The notes: generated by a model not told the origin, from the letters alone. 64,000 nt of DNA from Streptomyces sp. NBC_00670 (GCF_036226765.1 NZ_CP109017.1:1550001-1614000), one strand, 5' to 3'; shown: positions 32,476 to 43,754, counted from the stretch's first letter. Numbers and translations: made by a program.

Positions 32476-34164
32476 ATGGGGACGCAGACCATGGCCGCGG
32501 TACGGCGGCCGGCGGGGACGGGACGGACGCCGGGGCGGATCGCGGTGGACTGGCTGACCACCACCGACCACAAGAAGATCGGCCACCTCTATCTGATCAC
32601 GTCGTTCGTGTTCTTCCTGGCCGGCGGGGTGATGGCGCTGCTGATGCGCGCCGAGCTGGCCCGCCCGGGGCTGCAGCTGATGAGCAACGAGCAGTACAAC
32701 CAGCTGTTCACCATGCACGGCACGATCATGCTGCTGCTCTTCGCGACCCCCACCTTCGCGGGCTTCGCCAACGAGATCATGCCGTTGCAGATCGGCTCCC
32801 CCGACGTGGCCTTCCCACGGCTGAACATGCTGTCCTACTGGCTGTTCCTGTTCGGCGGTCTGATCGTGCTCGGCTCCCTGCTCACCCCCGGCGGGGCGGC
32901 GGACTTCGGCTGGTTCGCCTACGCCCCGCTCAACAGCATGGACCGCTCGCCCGGGATCGGCGCCGACATGTGGATCATGGGCCTGGCGCTGGCCGGGTTC
33001 GGCACGATCCTGGGCGCGGTGAACTTCCTGACGACGATCGTCGGGATGCGGGCGCCGGGCATGACGATGTTCCGGATGCCGATCTTCACGTGGAACATCC
33101 TGTTCACGTCGATCCTGGTGCTGATCGCGTTCCCCGTGCTGGCGGCGGCGCTGCTGGTCCTCGAGGCGGACCGGCGGTTCGGGGCGCAGGTGTTCGCCTC
33201 CGCCAACGGCGGGGCGCTGCTGTGGCAGCACCTGTTCTGGTTCTTCGGCCATCCCGAGGTCTACATCATCGCGCTGCCGTTCTTCGGGATCATCACGGAG
33301 ATCATCCCGGTCTTCAGCCGCAAGCCGGTCTTCGGCTATCTCACGCTGGTCGGCGCCACCATGGCGATCACCGGCCTCTCGGTGATCGTGTGGGCGCACC
33401 ACATGTTCGCCACCGGCGGGGTGCTGCTGCCGTTCTTCTCCTTCATGAGCTTCCTGATCGCGGTGCCGACCGGGGTGAAGTTCTTCAACTGGAGCGGCAC
33501 CATGCTCAAGGGCTCGCTCTCCTTCGAGACGCCGATGCTGTGGGCGGTGGGCTTCCTGGTGTCGTTCCTCTTCGGCGGGCTGACCGGCGTCATCCTCGCC
33601 TCGCCGCCGCTGGACTTCCATGTCACCGACTCGTACTTCGTCGTCGCGCACTTCCATTACGTCGTCTTCGGCACGGTCGTCTTCGCGACGTTCGGGGGGT
33701 TCTACTTCTGGTGGCCGAAGCTGACGGGGAGGATGCTCGACGAGCGGATCGGGAAGATTCACTTCTGGACGCTCTTCGTCGGGTTCCACACCACGTTCCT
33801 GGTGCAGCACTGGCTGGGGGCGGAGGGGATGCCGCGGCGGTACGCGGACTATCTCGCGGTGGACGGCTTCACGTGGCTGAACACGATCTCGACGATCGGG
33901 GCGTTCCTGCTGGGGATCTCGACGGTGCCGTTCCTGTACAACGTGTGGCGGACGGCGCGGTACGGGGTGCGGGTCCAGGTGGACGATCCCTGGGGGTTCG
34001 GGCGGTCGCTGGAGTGGGCGACGTCGTGTCCGCCGCCGCGGCACAACTTCCGGGCGCTGCCGAGGATCCGTTCGGAGTCCCCGGCGTTCGACCTCCACCA
34101 CCCGGACTACGCGGCCCAGGCCCCCCAACCGGAGCCGCGCGCCCACCAGTCGACCACCGGGTGA
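32476..34164 (+). CDS. ctaD: Cytochrome c oxidase subunit I (aa3 type), solitary copy
   Basis: The 562-residue protein starts at ATG with GGAGGGG upstream. All metal ligands are present: heme a His in [21 protein letters not shown] with the copper-B His and the cross-linked Tyr, the His pair in WAHHMF, and HFHYVVFG near residue 395 with heme a3 and heme a His. The K-channel and D-channel style residues appear intact. The gene is alone: no ctaC, ctaE or ctaF lies beside it, unlike the main oxidase operon. So it is a spare subunit I that would need subunits II and III encoded elsewhere. Confidence 0.95.
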   Translation: MGTQTMAAVRRPAGTGRTPGRIAVDWLTTTDHKKIGHLYLITSFVFFLAGGVMALLMRAELARPGLQLMSNEQYNQLFTMHGTIMLLLFATPTFAGFANEIMPLQIGSPDVAFPRLNMLSYWLFLFGGLIVLGSLLTPGGAADFGWFAYAPLNSMDRSPGIGADMWIMGLALAGFGTILGAVNFLTTIVGMRAPGMTMFRMPIFTWNILFTSILVLIAFPVLAAALLVLEADRRFGAQVFASANGGALLWQHLFWFFGHPEVYIIALPFFGIITEIIPVFSRKPVFGYLTLVGATMAITGLSVIVWAHHMFATGGVLLPFFSFMSFLIAVPTGVKFFNWSGTMLKGSLSFETPMLWAVGFLVSFLFGGLTGVILASPPLDFHVTDSYFVVAHFHYVVFGTVVFATFGGFYFWWPKLTGRMLDERIGKIHFWTLFVGFHTTFLVQHWLGAEGMPRRYADYLAVDGFTWLNTISTIGAFLLGISTVPFLYNVWRTARYGVRVQVDDPWGFGRSLEWATSCPPPRHNFRALPRIRSESPAFDLHHPDYAAQAPQPEPRAHQSTTG

Positions 34165-34290
34165 GTCGCCCGCCCACCACCCGCCTGCGGGCCGCTCACC
34201 CGGCCGACGGTTCGCTGCCCCCGCGGCGGAGCCGCGCAGAAGACGCAGCCCCGCGCCCCAACGGCGCACCCCCGGCGCGGTCCCGCTGTT

Positions 34291-35133
34291 CTACGTGGTC
34301 GGCGTCGTGGTGAGGGTCAGGTCGTTGGAGGGGGTGTAGGCGGGGATTATGTGGAGTTTGGGGGTATTGGGGGGGTAGGCCGTGCCGGGGTAGTGGAAGA
34401 TGTCGTGTTTGTCGGGGACGTCGTCCAGGAGGCGGGACAGACGGACGCGGGGGCCGGTTTCTCCGGCCGGCCGGAGCCAGAGCTTCCAGACGCCCTGCGT
34501 GAGCGCCGCGTAGTCCACCACGCACACGAATCCCCCCGGCACCGACCGCTCCGCCGTCACCTCCGCCCGCAGCACCGACTCCCCCGCACCCAGCTCGACG
34601 TACGCTCCCTCCCCGAGCCCGGCGCCATAGAGCCGGCCACGAACCATCAGCCGCGTGTCGTCAAGGGTGAGTTCGCCCGCCTCCGCGTGCGGCCCCCGCA
34701 GCCAACTGCGCACGCTGAGATTGCCGTGCTTCGTCGCGTACGGAATCCGTACCGCGATCCGCGCCGCGTCCGGACTCGGCGCCCGGTCCACCAGCGCCCG
34801 CAGATCGTTGACGCCGGGAGTCAGCCGCCGCGCCCGCGCGTCACCGATCCGCACCTGCGCGTCCCACCGCCCCTCCGCCAGCTCCACACTGCTCGGCAGC
34901 ACCGCCCGCAGCCGCCCTCGCGCGACCGGCGTCAACGGCAGCCGCACCACGTCGTCCTCGGCGCCCCGCCTGACCAGGACGAGGTGCGCCGGACCGCTCT
35001 CACCGCCGTCGAGGACGTCGAAGGTCAGCCCGCCGGCGGAGTCGGCGATGCAGTCGGCACGCGGGGGCAGGATGGCGTCCTCCTCGGACTGCGGGGATCT
35101 CAGGGGCCGGTCGTCGGCCAGCGGCTGCGTCAT
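34291..35133 (-). CDS. Hypothetical protein coupled to a glycosyltransferase
   Basis: This 280-residue protein starts at ATG overlapping the stop of the upstream glycosyltransferase gene (ATGA). It appears to be mainly beta-stranded, with two alike segments (GPAHLVLVRRGAEDDVVRLPL and later TRLMVRGRLYGAGLGEGAYVEL), suggesting immunoglobulin- or jelly-roll-like sheets. It ends in a Thr-rich tail. No signal peptide or membrane helix is seen. No family is recognised; similar proteins accompany glycosyltransferases of wall-polymer synthesis in Streptomyces, where they are often labelled transferase. A role in the same polymer pathway is inferred from the overlap. Confidence 0.8.
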   Translation of the reverse strand: MTQPLADDRPLRSPQSEEDAILPPRADCIADSAGGLTFDVLDGGESGPAHLVLVRRGAEDDVVRLPLTPVARGRLRAVLPSSVELAEGRWDAQVRIGDARARRLTPGVNDLRALVDRAPSPDAARIAVRIPYATKHGNLSVRSWLRGPHAEAGELTLDDTRLMVRGRLYGAGLGEGAYVELGAGESVLRAEVTAERSVPGGFVCVVDYAALTQGVWKLWLRPAGETGPRVRLSRLLDDVPDKHDIFHYPGTAYPPNTPKLHIIPAYTPSNDLTLTTTPTT

Positions 35134-36395
35134 GACGTGTGTCCCTTCTGCCGCCAGGCCGCGTGTCCGGCGTCGCGGACGGCGTAGGCGCTGCCGAGCA
35201 GGGCCGCGCGCGTACGGTGTAAAGAGCCGCGCATCCGGCCGCCCAGCGAGGCGCCGGCGCGGGCACCGAGGTCGGTGAAGAGCGACTCGTACCGCTCGGC
35301 GATCCGCGCGGGGTCGAAGCGCGCGGAGTCCTCGAGCGCGGCGTGCGACATCCGCTGCCGCAGCTCGTCGTCGTTGATGAGGCCGAGCAGCCCGGAGGCG
35401 ATCGCGTCCACGCTGCCCACCTTCACCAGCCGGCCGTCGACGCCGTCGGAGATGATCTCGCCGGGGCCGTGCGGGCAGTCGGTGGAGACCACCGGCAGGC
35501 CGCAGCGCATGGCCTCGACGATGGTCATGCCGAAGGACTCCATGCTGGAGGTGACCGCGGCGAGGGAGCCCTTGGCCCACTCGGGCTCGATGGGGTGGGC
35601 GGGGCCCATCAGATACACGTGGTTGTACAGGCCGAGCTGGTCGATCAGGGCGCGCAGCTTGTCCTTCTGCTTGCCGCCGCCGTAGATCCGCAGCCGCCAG
35701 TCTGGACGTTCGGCCGCGACCTTGGCGAAGGCCTTGATGAGCAGGTCGTACCGCTTGACCGGGGCGAGCCGGCCGGCCGCCACGACCCACTTGCCGGAGC
35801 CGTCGGCCGGTTCGATGCCGGGCGCGGGCACCGGGTTGGGCACGGCCTGCACCCTGACCCCCGGGAGCCGCATCTTGCGGCGGTAGGAGCGGGCGTCGGC
35901 CTCCGTGGTGGTGGTGAGCGCGTCCAGCCTCGGGTAGACGCCGCGCAGCGCGAGCCGCAGCTGGGGCGAGTGGTTGTCGAGGGTGAGGTGCTCCTGGCCG
36001 ACGCGCAGCGGGCCGCGCCGGGTCTGCCGGGCGAGGTGCACGTTGAGCCCCGGGCGGGTGCCGACCACCACGTCGGCCTCGACGGAGGCGAGGTGTTCGG
36101 CGATGCGCCGGTCGGTCAGGGCGCTGTACTGCTCGTAACGGCCCTCGGCGCGCGGGAAGACCTCGGCGGGCCGCTGCCGTTCGGGGTCGTCGGCGTCGGC
36201 GGTGTCCCGGCGCAGGTCGACGAGGTGACGCACGCGGACACCCTGGCCGGGGGCGAAGACGGGTTCGTCCCGGTGGCGGAAGACGGAGACTATTTCCACG
36301 TCGTGCTGCTCGGCCAGGGTGGACGCGAGGTTGTACGTCGTACGGATCGTCCCGCCGATCCCGTACGCGTTGTGCAGAAGGAAAGAAATATGCAT
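35130..36395 (-). CDS. GT4-type glycosyltransferase
   Basis: The 421-residue product starts at ATG (MHISFLLHNAYGIGGTIRTT). It has two Rossmann domains of the GT-B fold. The N-terminal half carries the GGTIRT acceptor-side loop and VVVGTRPGLNVHL. The C-terminal half has AAGRLAPVKRYDLLIKAF and SSMESFGMTIVEAMRCGLPV (E-x7-E) binding the sugar nucleotide. It ends in a basic segment (RGSLHRTRAALLGSAYAVR), possibly for membrane contact. The acceptor is unknown; teichoic-acid or wall-glycan work is plausible, given the coupled downstream gene and the nearby Rpf. Confidence 0.9.
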   Translation of the reverse strand: MHISFLLHNAYGIGGTIRTTYNLASTLAEQHDVEIVSVFRHRDEPVFAPGQGVRVRHLVDLRRDTADADDPERQRPAEVFPRAEGRYEQYSALTDRRIAEHLASVEADVVVGTRPGLNVHLARQTRRGPLRVGQEHLTLDNHSPQLRLALRGVYPRLDALTTTTEADARSYRRKMRLPGVRVQAVPNPVPAPGIEPADGSGKWVVAAGRLAPVKRYDLLIKAFAKVAAERPDWRLRIYGGGKQKDKLRALIDQLGLYNHVYLMGPAHPIEPEWAKGSLAAVTSSMESFGMTIVEAMRCGLPVVSTDCPHGPGEIISDGVDGRLVKVGSVDAIASGLLGLINDDELRQRMSHAALEDSARFDPARIAERYESLFTDLGARAGASLGGRMRGSLHRTRAALLGSAYAVRDAGHAAWRQKGHTS

Positions 36396-36601
36396 GCGTC
36401 CCTGTATCCCCTGAGTTCCCCTGGCTCGTCCGCCTACTGCATGGTTAGACCCACCGCCGCGGAAAGGGGTTGGGCTCCCTCACCATCTTGTTCCAGAACG
36501 GATGCGCTATTGATAACCCGTTCGTGGAACCATTTGCCCTGTGCAAGCGTCACGGGCGGTAGGGGAACTCGGGGGTATACGAGGGAACGTGGGGTTCCGG
36601 A

Positions 36602-37864
<1,263 letters not shown>

Positions 37865-38668
37865 GTGCCGCGCATGCTCGATGTCAGCGACGACGTACGC
37901 GCCGAGATCGGCGACGAAGAGGCCGAACGGCTGCTCGCCGGAGAGAACGCCCCCGGCGGGTACGACTGCACGTCGTGCCGTACCCCGGGCGACTCCGAGC
38001 AGGAGCGCACGAGCACCGTCCTGTTCATCGGCGAGGAGACCGCCGTCCTCGCCTTCGCCCACGCGGGCTGTCTGCCGTCGCAGGTCGTCAAGGTCACCGA
38101 GGAGCAGTTGCAGGGCGCGGTCCGCTCCATCACGGCGGACTCGGCGGCGGGGCAGGCCGGGCAGGCGGCGCAGGTGCCGGGGGCGGCGGCGCCCGAGCAG
38201 GCGGTGCTCGGGGTCACCAGCGGGCTCGTGCTGATCGCCGGTGAGCTGCATCCGGCGCTGGTCGTCGAGCCGACGGCGCCGATCGCGCGGCCCGGGGCGA
38301 CGGGGGCGGGCGACGACTTCCTGCCGCTCCTCATCGAGCAGGGGTTCATGCCGTTGACGGCGATCGAGACGGCGCCGGGGGTGCTGCACGGGTGGTCGGT
38401 GCTGCTCGCGATGGGGCGGCTGCACGCGGTGCTGCAGCCGGGGCCCTCCGGGGGATCGCCGGTGGCGTGGTGGCAGGCGCACCAGCCCTTGCAGGTGACG
38501 GAGGGCTGGCGGACGGCGGCGGGCAAGCACCAGCAGGTGCTGCTGTTCGCGGCGCCGGTCGGATCCATCGGCCGGCAGCCGAGGGAGGACCTGCTGCGGG
38601 ATGCGCTGGACCGCGCGGCGGCGGAGGGCAAGCTGGTGGGCGCGGCCCTGCCCCTGGCGGGCACCTGA
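37865..38668 (+). CDS. Hypothetical protein with N-terminal CxxC motif
   Basis: The 267-residue product starts at GTG (MPRMLDVSDDVRAEIG) after GAGGGAG. An ATG nine bases later is possible. DCTSCRTPGDSEQ near residue 40 holds a CxxC pair that could bind zinc or act in redox. The rest is a mixed alpha/beta protein with TSTVLFIGEETAVLAFAHAG and LTAIETAPGVLHGWSVLL, and no membrane helix. I do not recognise the family. It stands next to a second hypothetical gene, 124 bp downstream. Confidence 0.8.
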   Translation: MPRMLDVSDDVRAEIGDEEAERLLAGENAPGGYDCTSCRTPGDSEQERTSTVLFIGEETAVLAFAHAGCLPSQVVKVTEEQLQGAVRSITADSAAGQAGQAAQVPGAAAPEQAVLGVTSGLVLIAGELHPALVVEPTAPIARPGATGAGDDFLPLLIEQGFMPLTAIETAPGVLHGWSVLLAMGRLHAVLQPGPSGGSPVAWWQAHQPLQVTEGWRTAAGKHQQVLLFAAPVGSIGRQPREDLLRDALDRAAAEGKLVGAALPLAGT

Positions 38669-38792
38669 CGGTTCCTTGCCGGCCGGCCGGGGGCCCCGGC
38701 GCGCCCTCGGCGGTTCAGGAGGTTGGCCCCCTAAGGGTGGGAGTGGGGGGAAATGGCGCATCCTCCGGGTGCGCCGCGTCGTTGGCAGTTAC

Positions 38793-39197
38793 GTGCACGC
38801 ATATGACGCCCCCCGCCGCCCCGCCTTCCGCCCCGTTCCGGCCGCCCGGAGCGCGGCGGACGCCCCCGGCGGTTCCTCGGCCACGCCGATCTACGACGCG
38901 CTCTACGCCGAGTACGTCAGGTCGTACCGGGCCCTGCCCGGCGACCGCACGGGCGAGGAGGAGTTCCGCTTCACCGGCTTCGGCGACGCCTTCCACCACC
39001 GCACCGGCACCTACCACTCCCCCACCCACGGCACGTACGGCGCCTTCAGCGCCGGCGCGCACGGCGCACGCCGGGCCGCCGCCGCGCAGCAGACCCACTC
39101 CGGCACCGCCGTCTGGCAGCCAGGCACCCCCCGGCACTCCACCGGCATGCACCACGTCCCGGCGGCCCTCCCCCCGGCCCCCCGCCGGGCCCCCTGA
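38793..39197 (+). CDS. Hypothetical small protein
   Basis: The frame is open well upstream. GTG 38793 (MHAYDAPRRPAFRPVPAARS) is the best start because the composition becomes protein-like there, but no good ribosome site precedes it. The 134-residue product has a helical segment ATPIYDALYAEYVRSYRALP and a disordered C-terminus rich in Ala, His, Thr and Pro. No family is recognised, but codon bias supports expression. It converges on der with a very strong terminator between them. Confidence 0.6.
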   Translation: MHAYDAPRRPAFRPVPAARSAADAPGGSSATPIYDALYAEYVRSYRALPGDRTGEEEFRFTGFGDAFHHRTGTYHSPTHGTYGAFSAGAHGARRAAAAQQTHSGTAVWQPGTPRHSTGMHHVPAALPPAPRRAP

Positions 39198-39207
39198 CGC
39201 AACGCAC

Positions 39208-39257
39208 ACGGGCGGGCGGCGGCGGCCGGGACAACCCGACCGCCGCCGCCCGCCCGC
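39208..39257. terminator. Very strong bidirectional terminator
   Basis: ACGGGCGGGCGGCGGCGG (39208-39225) pairs perfectly with CCGCCGCCGCCCGCCCGT (39240-39257); the stem continues through CGGG/CCCG, closing on loop ACAA. It lies between the convergent hypothetical gene and der. Confidence 0.9.
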
Positions 39258-39260
39258 CCG

Positions 39261-40742
39261 TCACTTCTTCTTCGCGCCGCGCTTTTCCCGCACCCGCACC
39301 GAGATGTGGATCGGCGTCCCCTCGAAGCCGAACTCCTCCCGCAGCCGCCGCTCGATGAACCGCCGGTACCCCGCCTCGATGAACCCGGAGGCGAACAGCA
39401 CGAACCGCGGCGGCTTGGTGCCCGCCTGGGTACCGAAGAGGATGCGCGGCTGCTTGCCGCCCCGGATCGGGTGCGGATGCGCGGCGACCAGCTCGCCGAG
39501 GAACGCGTTGAGCCGCCCCGTCGGCACCCGCGTCTCCCAGCCGGCCAGCGCGGTCTCGACCGCGGGGACCAGCTTCTCCATGTGCCGCCCGGTGCGCGCC
39601 GAGACGTTGACCCGCGGCGCCCACGCCACCTGGCCCAGCTCCGTCTCGATCTCCCGCTCCAGGTAGTAGCGGCGCTCCTCGTCGAGCGTGTCCCACTTGT
39701 TGAAGGCGAGGACGACCGCACGGCCGGCCTCGACCGCCATGGTCACGATCCGCTGGTCCTGGACCGAGATGGACTCGGACGCGTCGATCAGGATGACCGC
39801 GACCTCCGCCTTCTCCACCGCGGCCGCGGTGCGCAGCGAGGCGTAGTAGTCGGCGCCCTGCTGAAGGTGGACCCGCTTGCGGATGCCCGCCGTGTCGACG
39901 AACTTCCAGGTCACACCGCCGAGTTCGATCAGCTCGTCGACCGGGTCGCGCGTGGTGCCCGCCAGTTCGTTGACGACGACACGCTCCTCGCCCGCCACCT
40001 TGTTCAGCAGCGAGGACTTGCCGACGTTGGGCCGGCCGATGAGCGCGATACGGCGCGGACCGCCGATCCCGGTCCCGCCGAAGGACTCGCGCGGCGCCTC
40101 GGGCAGCGCCTCCAGGACCTTGTCCAGCATGTCGCCGGTGCCGCGGCCGTGCAGCGCCGAGACCGGGTGCGGTTCGCCGAGGCCGAGCGACCAGAGGTAG
40201 GAGGCGTCGGCCTCGCCGCTCGGGCCGTCGACCTTGTTGGCGCACAGCACCACCGGCTTGCCCGCCTTGCGCAGCAGCCGGACGACGGCCTCGTCGGTGT
40301 CGGTCGCGCCGACCTTGGCGTCGACGACGAAGACCACCGCGTCGGCGGCCTCGATCGCGTACTCGGCCTGCGCGGCGACGGAGGCGTCGATGCCGAGGAC
40401 GTCCTGCTCCCAGCCGCCGGTGTCGACGACCTTGAAGCGGCGGCCGGCCCACTCCGCCTCGTAGGTGACGCGGTCGCGGGTGACGCCCGGCTTGTCCTCG
40501 ACGACCGCCTCGCGGCGGCCGATGATCCGGTTCACCAGTGTCGACTTGCCGACATTGGGGCGGCCGACGACGGCGAGGACCGGCAGCGGGCCGTGCCCGG
40601 CCTCCTCGATCGCGCCCTCGACGTCCTCGATGTCGAAGCCCTCTTCGGCGGCCAGCTCCATGAACTGCGCGTACTCGGCGTCGCCGAGCGCCCCGTGGTC
40701 GTGCTCCTCGCCCGAGCCCTCGGAGTGGATGTGGTCGTTCAT
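39261..40742 (-). CDS. der: Ribosome assembly GTPase Der (EngA)
   Basis: This 493-residue protein starts at ATG ([11 protein letters not shown]) with GAGG nine bases before it. An acidic extension of about 50 residues is followed by two GTPase domains, each with GRPNVGKS (G1). G3 motifs read DTGGW and DTAGI, G4 NKVDG and NKWD. The KH-like domain at the C-terminus ends with [16 protein letters not shown]. Der assists maturation of the 50S subunit. It is the last gene of the minus-strand series that runs from scpA; 74 bp separate it from plsC, so it may have its own promoter. Confidence 0.97.
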   Translation of the reverse strand: MNDHIHSEGSGEEHDHGALGDAEYAQFMELAAEEGFDIEDVEGAIEEAGHGPLPVLAVVGRPNVGKSTLVNRIIGRREAVVEDKPGVTRDRVTYEAEWAGRRFKVVDTGGWEQDVLGIDASVAAQAEYAIEAADAVVFVVDAKVGATDTDEAVVRLLRKAGKPVVLCANKVDGPSGEADASYLWSLGLGEPHPVSALHGRGTGDMLDKVLEALPEAPRESFGGTGIGGPRRIALIGRPNVGKSSLLNKVAGEERVVVNELAGTTRDPVDELIELGGVTWKFVDTAGIRKRVHLQQGADYYASLRTAAAVEKAEVAVILIDASESISVQDQRIVTMAVEAGRAVVLAFNKWDTLDEERRYYLEREIETELGQVAWAPRVNVSARTGRHMEKLVPAVETALAGWETRVPTGRLNAFLGELVAAHPHPIRGGKQPRILFGTQAGTKPPRFVLFASGFIEAGYRRFIERRLREEFGFEGTPIHISVRVREKRGAKKK

Positions 40743-40816
40743 GAAGTCCGTACCTCGTTCATCGTGGTGATCGGTGGAACACCCCTGTACCGGGTGATCC
40801 ACTACTCAAGTGTCAC

Positions 40817-41485
40817 TCAGCGCCCGGTGAGGCGCCTGGCGTTTTCCAGGTGCGCGGTGAGCCGCTTCTGGATGCGCTCGGTGGCCTCGTCCAGCGCCTT
40901 GCGGGTGCGCCGCCCGCTGCCGTCGCCCGCTTCGAAGGGTTCGCCGAAGACGACGTCCACGCGCGAGCGCAGCGGGGGCAGCGCCTTTATCAACCGTCCG
41001 GGACGGTCCGTGCTTCCCAGCACCGCGACCGGGACGATCGGGGCGCCGCTGCGCACCGCGAAGTAGGCGAGCCCGGCGCGCAGCGAGGCGAAGTCGCCCT
41101 CGCCCCGGGTGCCCTCCGGGAAGATGCCCAGGACTCCGCCGTCCGCCAGCACACCGAGCGCCTGCCCGATGGCCGTGCGGTCGGTGGCGTGGCGGTCCAC
41201 CTTCAGCTGGCCGATGCCGGTCAGGAAGCGTCCCAGCGGGCCGACGAACGCCTCCTTCTTGATCAGGAAGTGCGTCGGCCGGGGCGCCACGCCCATGACC
41301 ATCGGGCCGTCGACGTTGTGCGAGTGGTTGACGGCGAAGATCAGCGGACCGGTGGTGGGCACCCGCCAGGCGCCGAGGACGCGCGGCTTCCACAGCCCGT
41401 ACATCAGTCCGACGCCGATGCGCCGGCCCACCTCGGCACCACGCTCCGAGACAGCTCCCGCCGGGGGCGCGGACGGATGGCTCAC
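40817..41485 (-). CDS. 1-acyl-glycerol-3-phosphate acyltransferase-like (PlsC family)
   Basis: The product has 222 residues from GTG overlapping the cmk stop (GTGA). Motif I reads NHSHNVDGP (H-x4-D catalytic pair), motif II near FLIKKEAFVGPLGRFL, motif III IFPEGTRGEG, and motif IV VPIVPVAVLGS-like. Its place after cmk is conserved in actinomycetes, where a cmk-plsC-der order is common. It makes phosphatidic acid or a related lipid at the membrane. The C-terminal helix (KALDEATERIQKRLTAHLE) is usual. Confidence 0.92.
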   Translation of the reverse strand: MSHPSAPPAGAVSERGAEVGRRIGVGLMYGLWKPRVLGAWRVPTTGPLIFAVNHSHNVDGPMVMGVAPRPTHFLIKKEAFVGPLGRFLTGIGQLKVDRHATDRTAIGQALGVLADGGVLGIFPEGTRGEGDFASLRAGLAYFAVRSGAPIVPVAVLGSTDRPGRLIKALPPLRSRVDVVFGEPFEAGDGSGRRTRKALDEATERIQKRLTAHLENARRLTGR

Positions 41486-42162
41486 TTCCCGGCCCGCTTC
41501 TCCTCGACGAGGGTGACGACGCACTCGACGACCTGCTGGAGGGTCAGCTCGGTGGTGTCCACCTCGACCGCGTCGTCCGCCTTGGCCAGCGGGGAGGTCT
41601 TGCGGCCGGAGTCGGCGGCGTCCCGCTTGATCAGGGCCTCGCGGGTCGCGTTGACGTCGGCGCCCTTGAGCTCGCCGCTGCGGCGGGCGGCGCGCGCCTC
41701 CGGGGAGGCGGTGAGGAAGATCTTCAGGTCGGCGTCGGGCAGCACGGTCGTGCCGATGTCGCGGCCCTCGACGACGATGCCCCGCGTGGCACCCGCGGCG
41801 AGCGAGCGCTGCAGCTCGGTGATCCGGGCCCGCACCTCGGGCACCGCGCTGACGGCGCTGACCTTGGCGGTGACCTCCTGGGTGCGGATCGGGCCGGCCA
41901 CGTCGGTGCCGTCGACCGTGATCGTCGGCCGCTCCGGGTCGGTGCCGGAGACGATCTCGGGCTTGCCGGCCGCGTCGGCGATCGCCGACGGGTCGTCTAT
42001 GTCGATGCCGTTGGTCACCATCCACCAGGTGATCGCCCGGTACTGGGCGCCGGTGTCCAGGTAGCTCAGGCCGAGCTGTGCGGCCACGGCCTTCGACGTG
42101 CTCGACTTGCCCGTGCCGGAGGGGCCGTCGATGGCGACAATCACTGCCGGGACGCTTTCCAC
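41482..42162 (-). CDS. cmk: Cytidylate kinase
   Basis: The 226-residue enzyme starts at GTG (MESVPAVIVAIDGPSGTGKS) with GGAAGGTG upstream. It has the P-loop DGPSGTGKS near residue 15, LDTGAQYRAITWWMV (the usual DTGAMYR with Met changed to Gln), EGRDIGTTVLPDADLKIFL, and the CMP-binding insert. It phosphorylates CMP and dCMP. The GTGA overlap with plsC indicates coupled translation. It lies 138 bp downstream of tyrA, in a region with a weak hairpin. Confidence 0.96.
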   Translation of the reverse strand: MESVPAVIVAIDGPSGTGKSSTSKAVAAQLGLSYLDTGAQYRAITWWMVTNGIDIDDPSAIADAAGKPEIVSGTDPERPTITVDGTDVAGPIRTQEVTAKVSAVSAVPEVRARITELQRSLAAGATRGIVVEGRDIGTTVLPDADLKIFLTASPEARAARRSGELKGADVNATREALIKRDAADSGRKTSPLAKADDAVEVDTTELTLQQVVECVVTLVEEKRAGK

Positions 42163-42300
42163 GGTGGAACACCTTCCAGGTGCAGGGTGGTGGGTGAAGG
42201 GTGGTGCGGGACGCGAGAGCGTCCCGCACAAGGTTACTGGCTCACCGGCACCCCTCCGACAGCCGAGCCCGGCCCACCGCCGACGGTCACCGGCGGACGG

Positions 42301-43395
42301 TCACTGGCGGATCGCCCAGCCCCGTTCCCGCAGCGCCGCCGTGAGGACGGGCGCGCGGCTCGGCTCCACCATCAGCTGGACGTGACCCGCCTGCTGCCCG
42401 GTCGCGTGCTCGATGCGGACGTCCTCGATGTTGACGCCGGCCATCCCCGCGTCGGCGAAGATGCGGGCCAGCTGGCCCGGCTGGTCGTCGATGAGCACGG
42501 CGACGACCTCGTAGGCGCGCGGGGCGCTGCCGTGCTTGCCGGGGACCCGGACCTGTCCGGCGTTGCCGCGCCGCAGGATGGTCTCGATGCCCTCGGTGCC
42601 CTCGCGCCGCTTGGCGTCGTCGGCGGACTGCAGGGCGCGCAGGGCCCGTACGGTGTCGTCGAGGTCGGCGGCGACGTCGGTGAGCAGGTCGGCGACGGGG
42701 CCCGGGTTGGCGGAGAGGATGTCGATCCACATCCGGGGGTCGGAGGCGGCGATCCGGGTCACGTCCCGGATGCCCTGCCCGCACAGCCGTACGGCGCTCT
42801 CCTCGGCGTGCTGGAGCCGGGCGGCGACCATGCTGGACACCAGGTGCGGCATGTGCGAGACGAGCGCGACGGCGCGGTCGTGGGCGTCGGCGTCCATCAC
42901 GACGGGGACGGCACGGCAGTGCGAGACCAGTTCGAGGGCGAGGTTGAGCACCTCGGTGTCGGTGTCCCGGGTGGGGGTCAGCACCCAGGGGCGGCCCTCG
43001 AAGAGGTCCCCGGTGGCGGCCAGCGGCCCGGACTTCTCGCGGCCGGACATGGGGTGCGTGCCGAGGTAGCGGGCGAGCAGCTCGTCGTCCAGGCCGAGGG
43101 ACGCCAGTTCGCGGCGCGGGCCGCCCTTGACGCTGGCCACGTCGAGGTAGCCGTAGCCGAGGCCGCGCCGCATGGCGTCGGCGAGCACGGTGGCGACGTG
43201 GGCGGGCGGGGCGGCGACGAGCACCAGGTCGACCGGGTCCTGGGGGGTCTCGTCGGTGCCGGCGCCGAGCGCGGCGGCCGTCCGGGCCTGCTCGGGGTCG
43301 TGGTCGGCGAGGTGCACGGTGACGCCGCGCTGCGCCAGCGCGAGCGCGGCGGAGGTGCCGATCAGCCCCGTACCGAGGACGAGTGCGGTTCTCAC
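42301..43395 (-). CDS. tyrA: Prephenate dehydrogenase with C-terminal ACT domain
   Basis: The 364-residue enzyme starts at GTG overlapping the aroH stop (GTGA). The NAD-binding loop is GTGLIGTSAALAL at residue 8. The catalytic region has DVASVKGG, YLGTHPMSGREKSGP (the conserved His and substrate Arg/Ser) and SHMPHLVSSMVAARL. The final 80 residues form an ACT domain (YEVVAVLIDDQPGQLARIFA) that probably senses tyrosine. With aroH it provides two consecutive steps from chorismate to tyrosine. Confidence 0.96.
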   Translation of the reverse strand: MRTALVLGTGLIGTSAALALAQRGVTVHLADHDPEQARTAAALGAGTDETPQDPVDLVLVAAPPAHVATVLADAMRRGLGYGYLDVASVKGGPRRELASLGLDDELLARYLGTHPMSGREKSGPLAATGDLFEGRPWVLTPTRDTDTEVLNLALELVSHCRAVPVVMDADAHDRAVALVSHMPHLVSSMVAARLQHAEESAVRLCGQGIRDVTRIAASDPRMWIDILSANPGPVADLLTDVAADLDDTVRALRALQSADDAKRREGTEGIETILRRGNAGQVRVPGKHGSAPRAYEVVAVLIDDQPGQLARIFADAGMAGVNIEDVRIEHATGQQAGHVQLMVEPSRAPVLTAALRERGWAIRQ

Positions 43396-43754
43396 TGGGC
43401 GATGTCCTTGCGCAGGGCGGCTGCGGCGCCGAGGTAGACGTGGGCGATGTCGGCCCGCGGCCGGTCGGTCTCGACGTGCGCGAGTATCCGCACGACCCGG
43501 GGCATGGCGCCCGCGATGTCGAGTTCCTGGGCGCAGATCAGGGGCACGTCGACGATGCCGAGCTTGCGGGCGGCGACCGCCGGGAAGTCGCTGTGCAGAT
43601 CGGGCGTGGCCGTGAACCAGATGCTGATCAGGTCCTCGGCGGTCAGCCCGTTCCGCTCCATCAGCGCGGTGAGCAGCTCGCCGACCTGCTCGCTCATGTG
43701 TCCGGCCTCGTCCCGCTCGAGCTGGACGGCGCCCCGGACCGCTCGTACCGCCAC
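43392..43754 (-). CDS. aroH: Chorismate mutase, AroH class
   Basis: The product is 120 residues from the GTG (MAVRAVRGAVQLERDEAGHM) that follows GAGGAG; longer starts lack a ribosome site. It is the trimeric AroH fold, not the all-helical AroQ type. Active-site residues expected from the B. subtilis enzyme are present: Arg in VRAVRGA, Glu in CAQELDI and Arg in MPRVVRIL. It converts chorismate to prephenate and passes it to TyrA, encoded by the overlapping next gene. Confidence 0.95.
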   Translation of the reverse strand: MAVRAVRGAVQLERDEAGHMSEQVGELLTALMERNGLTAEDLISIWFTATPDLHSDFPAVAARKLGIVDVPLICAQELDIAGAMPRVVRILAHVETDRPRADIAHVYLGAAAALRKDIAQ

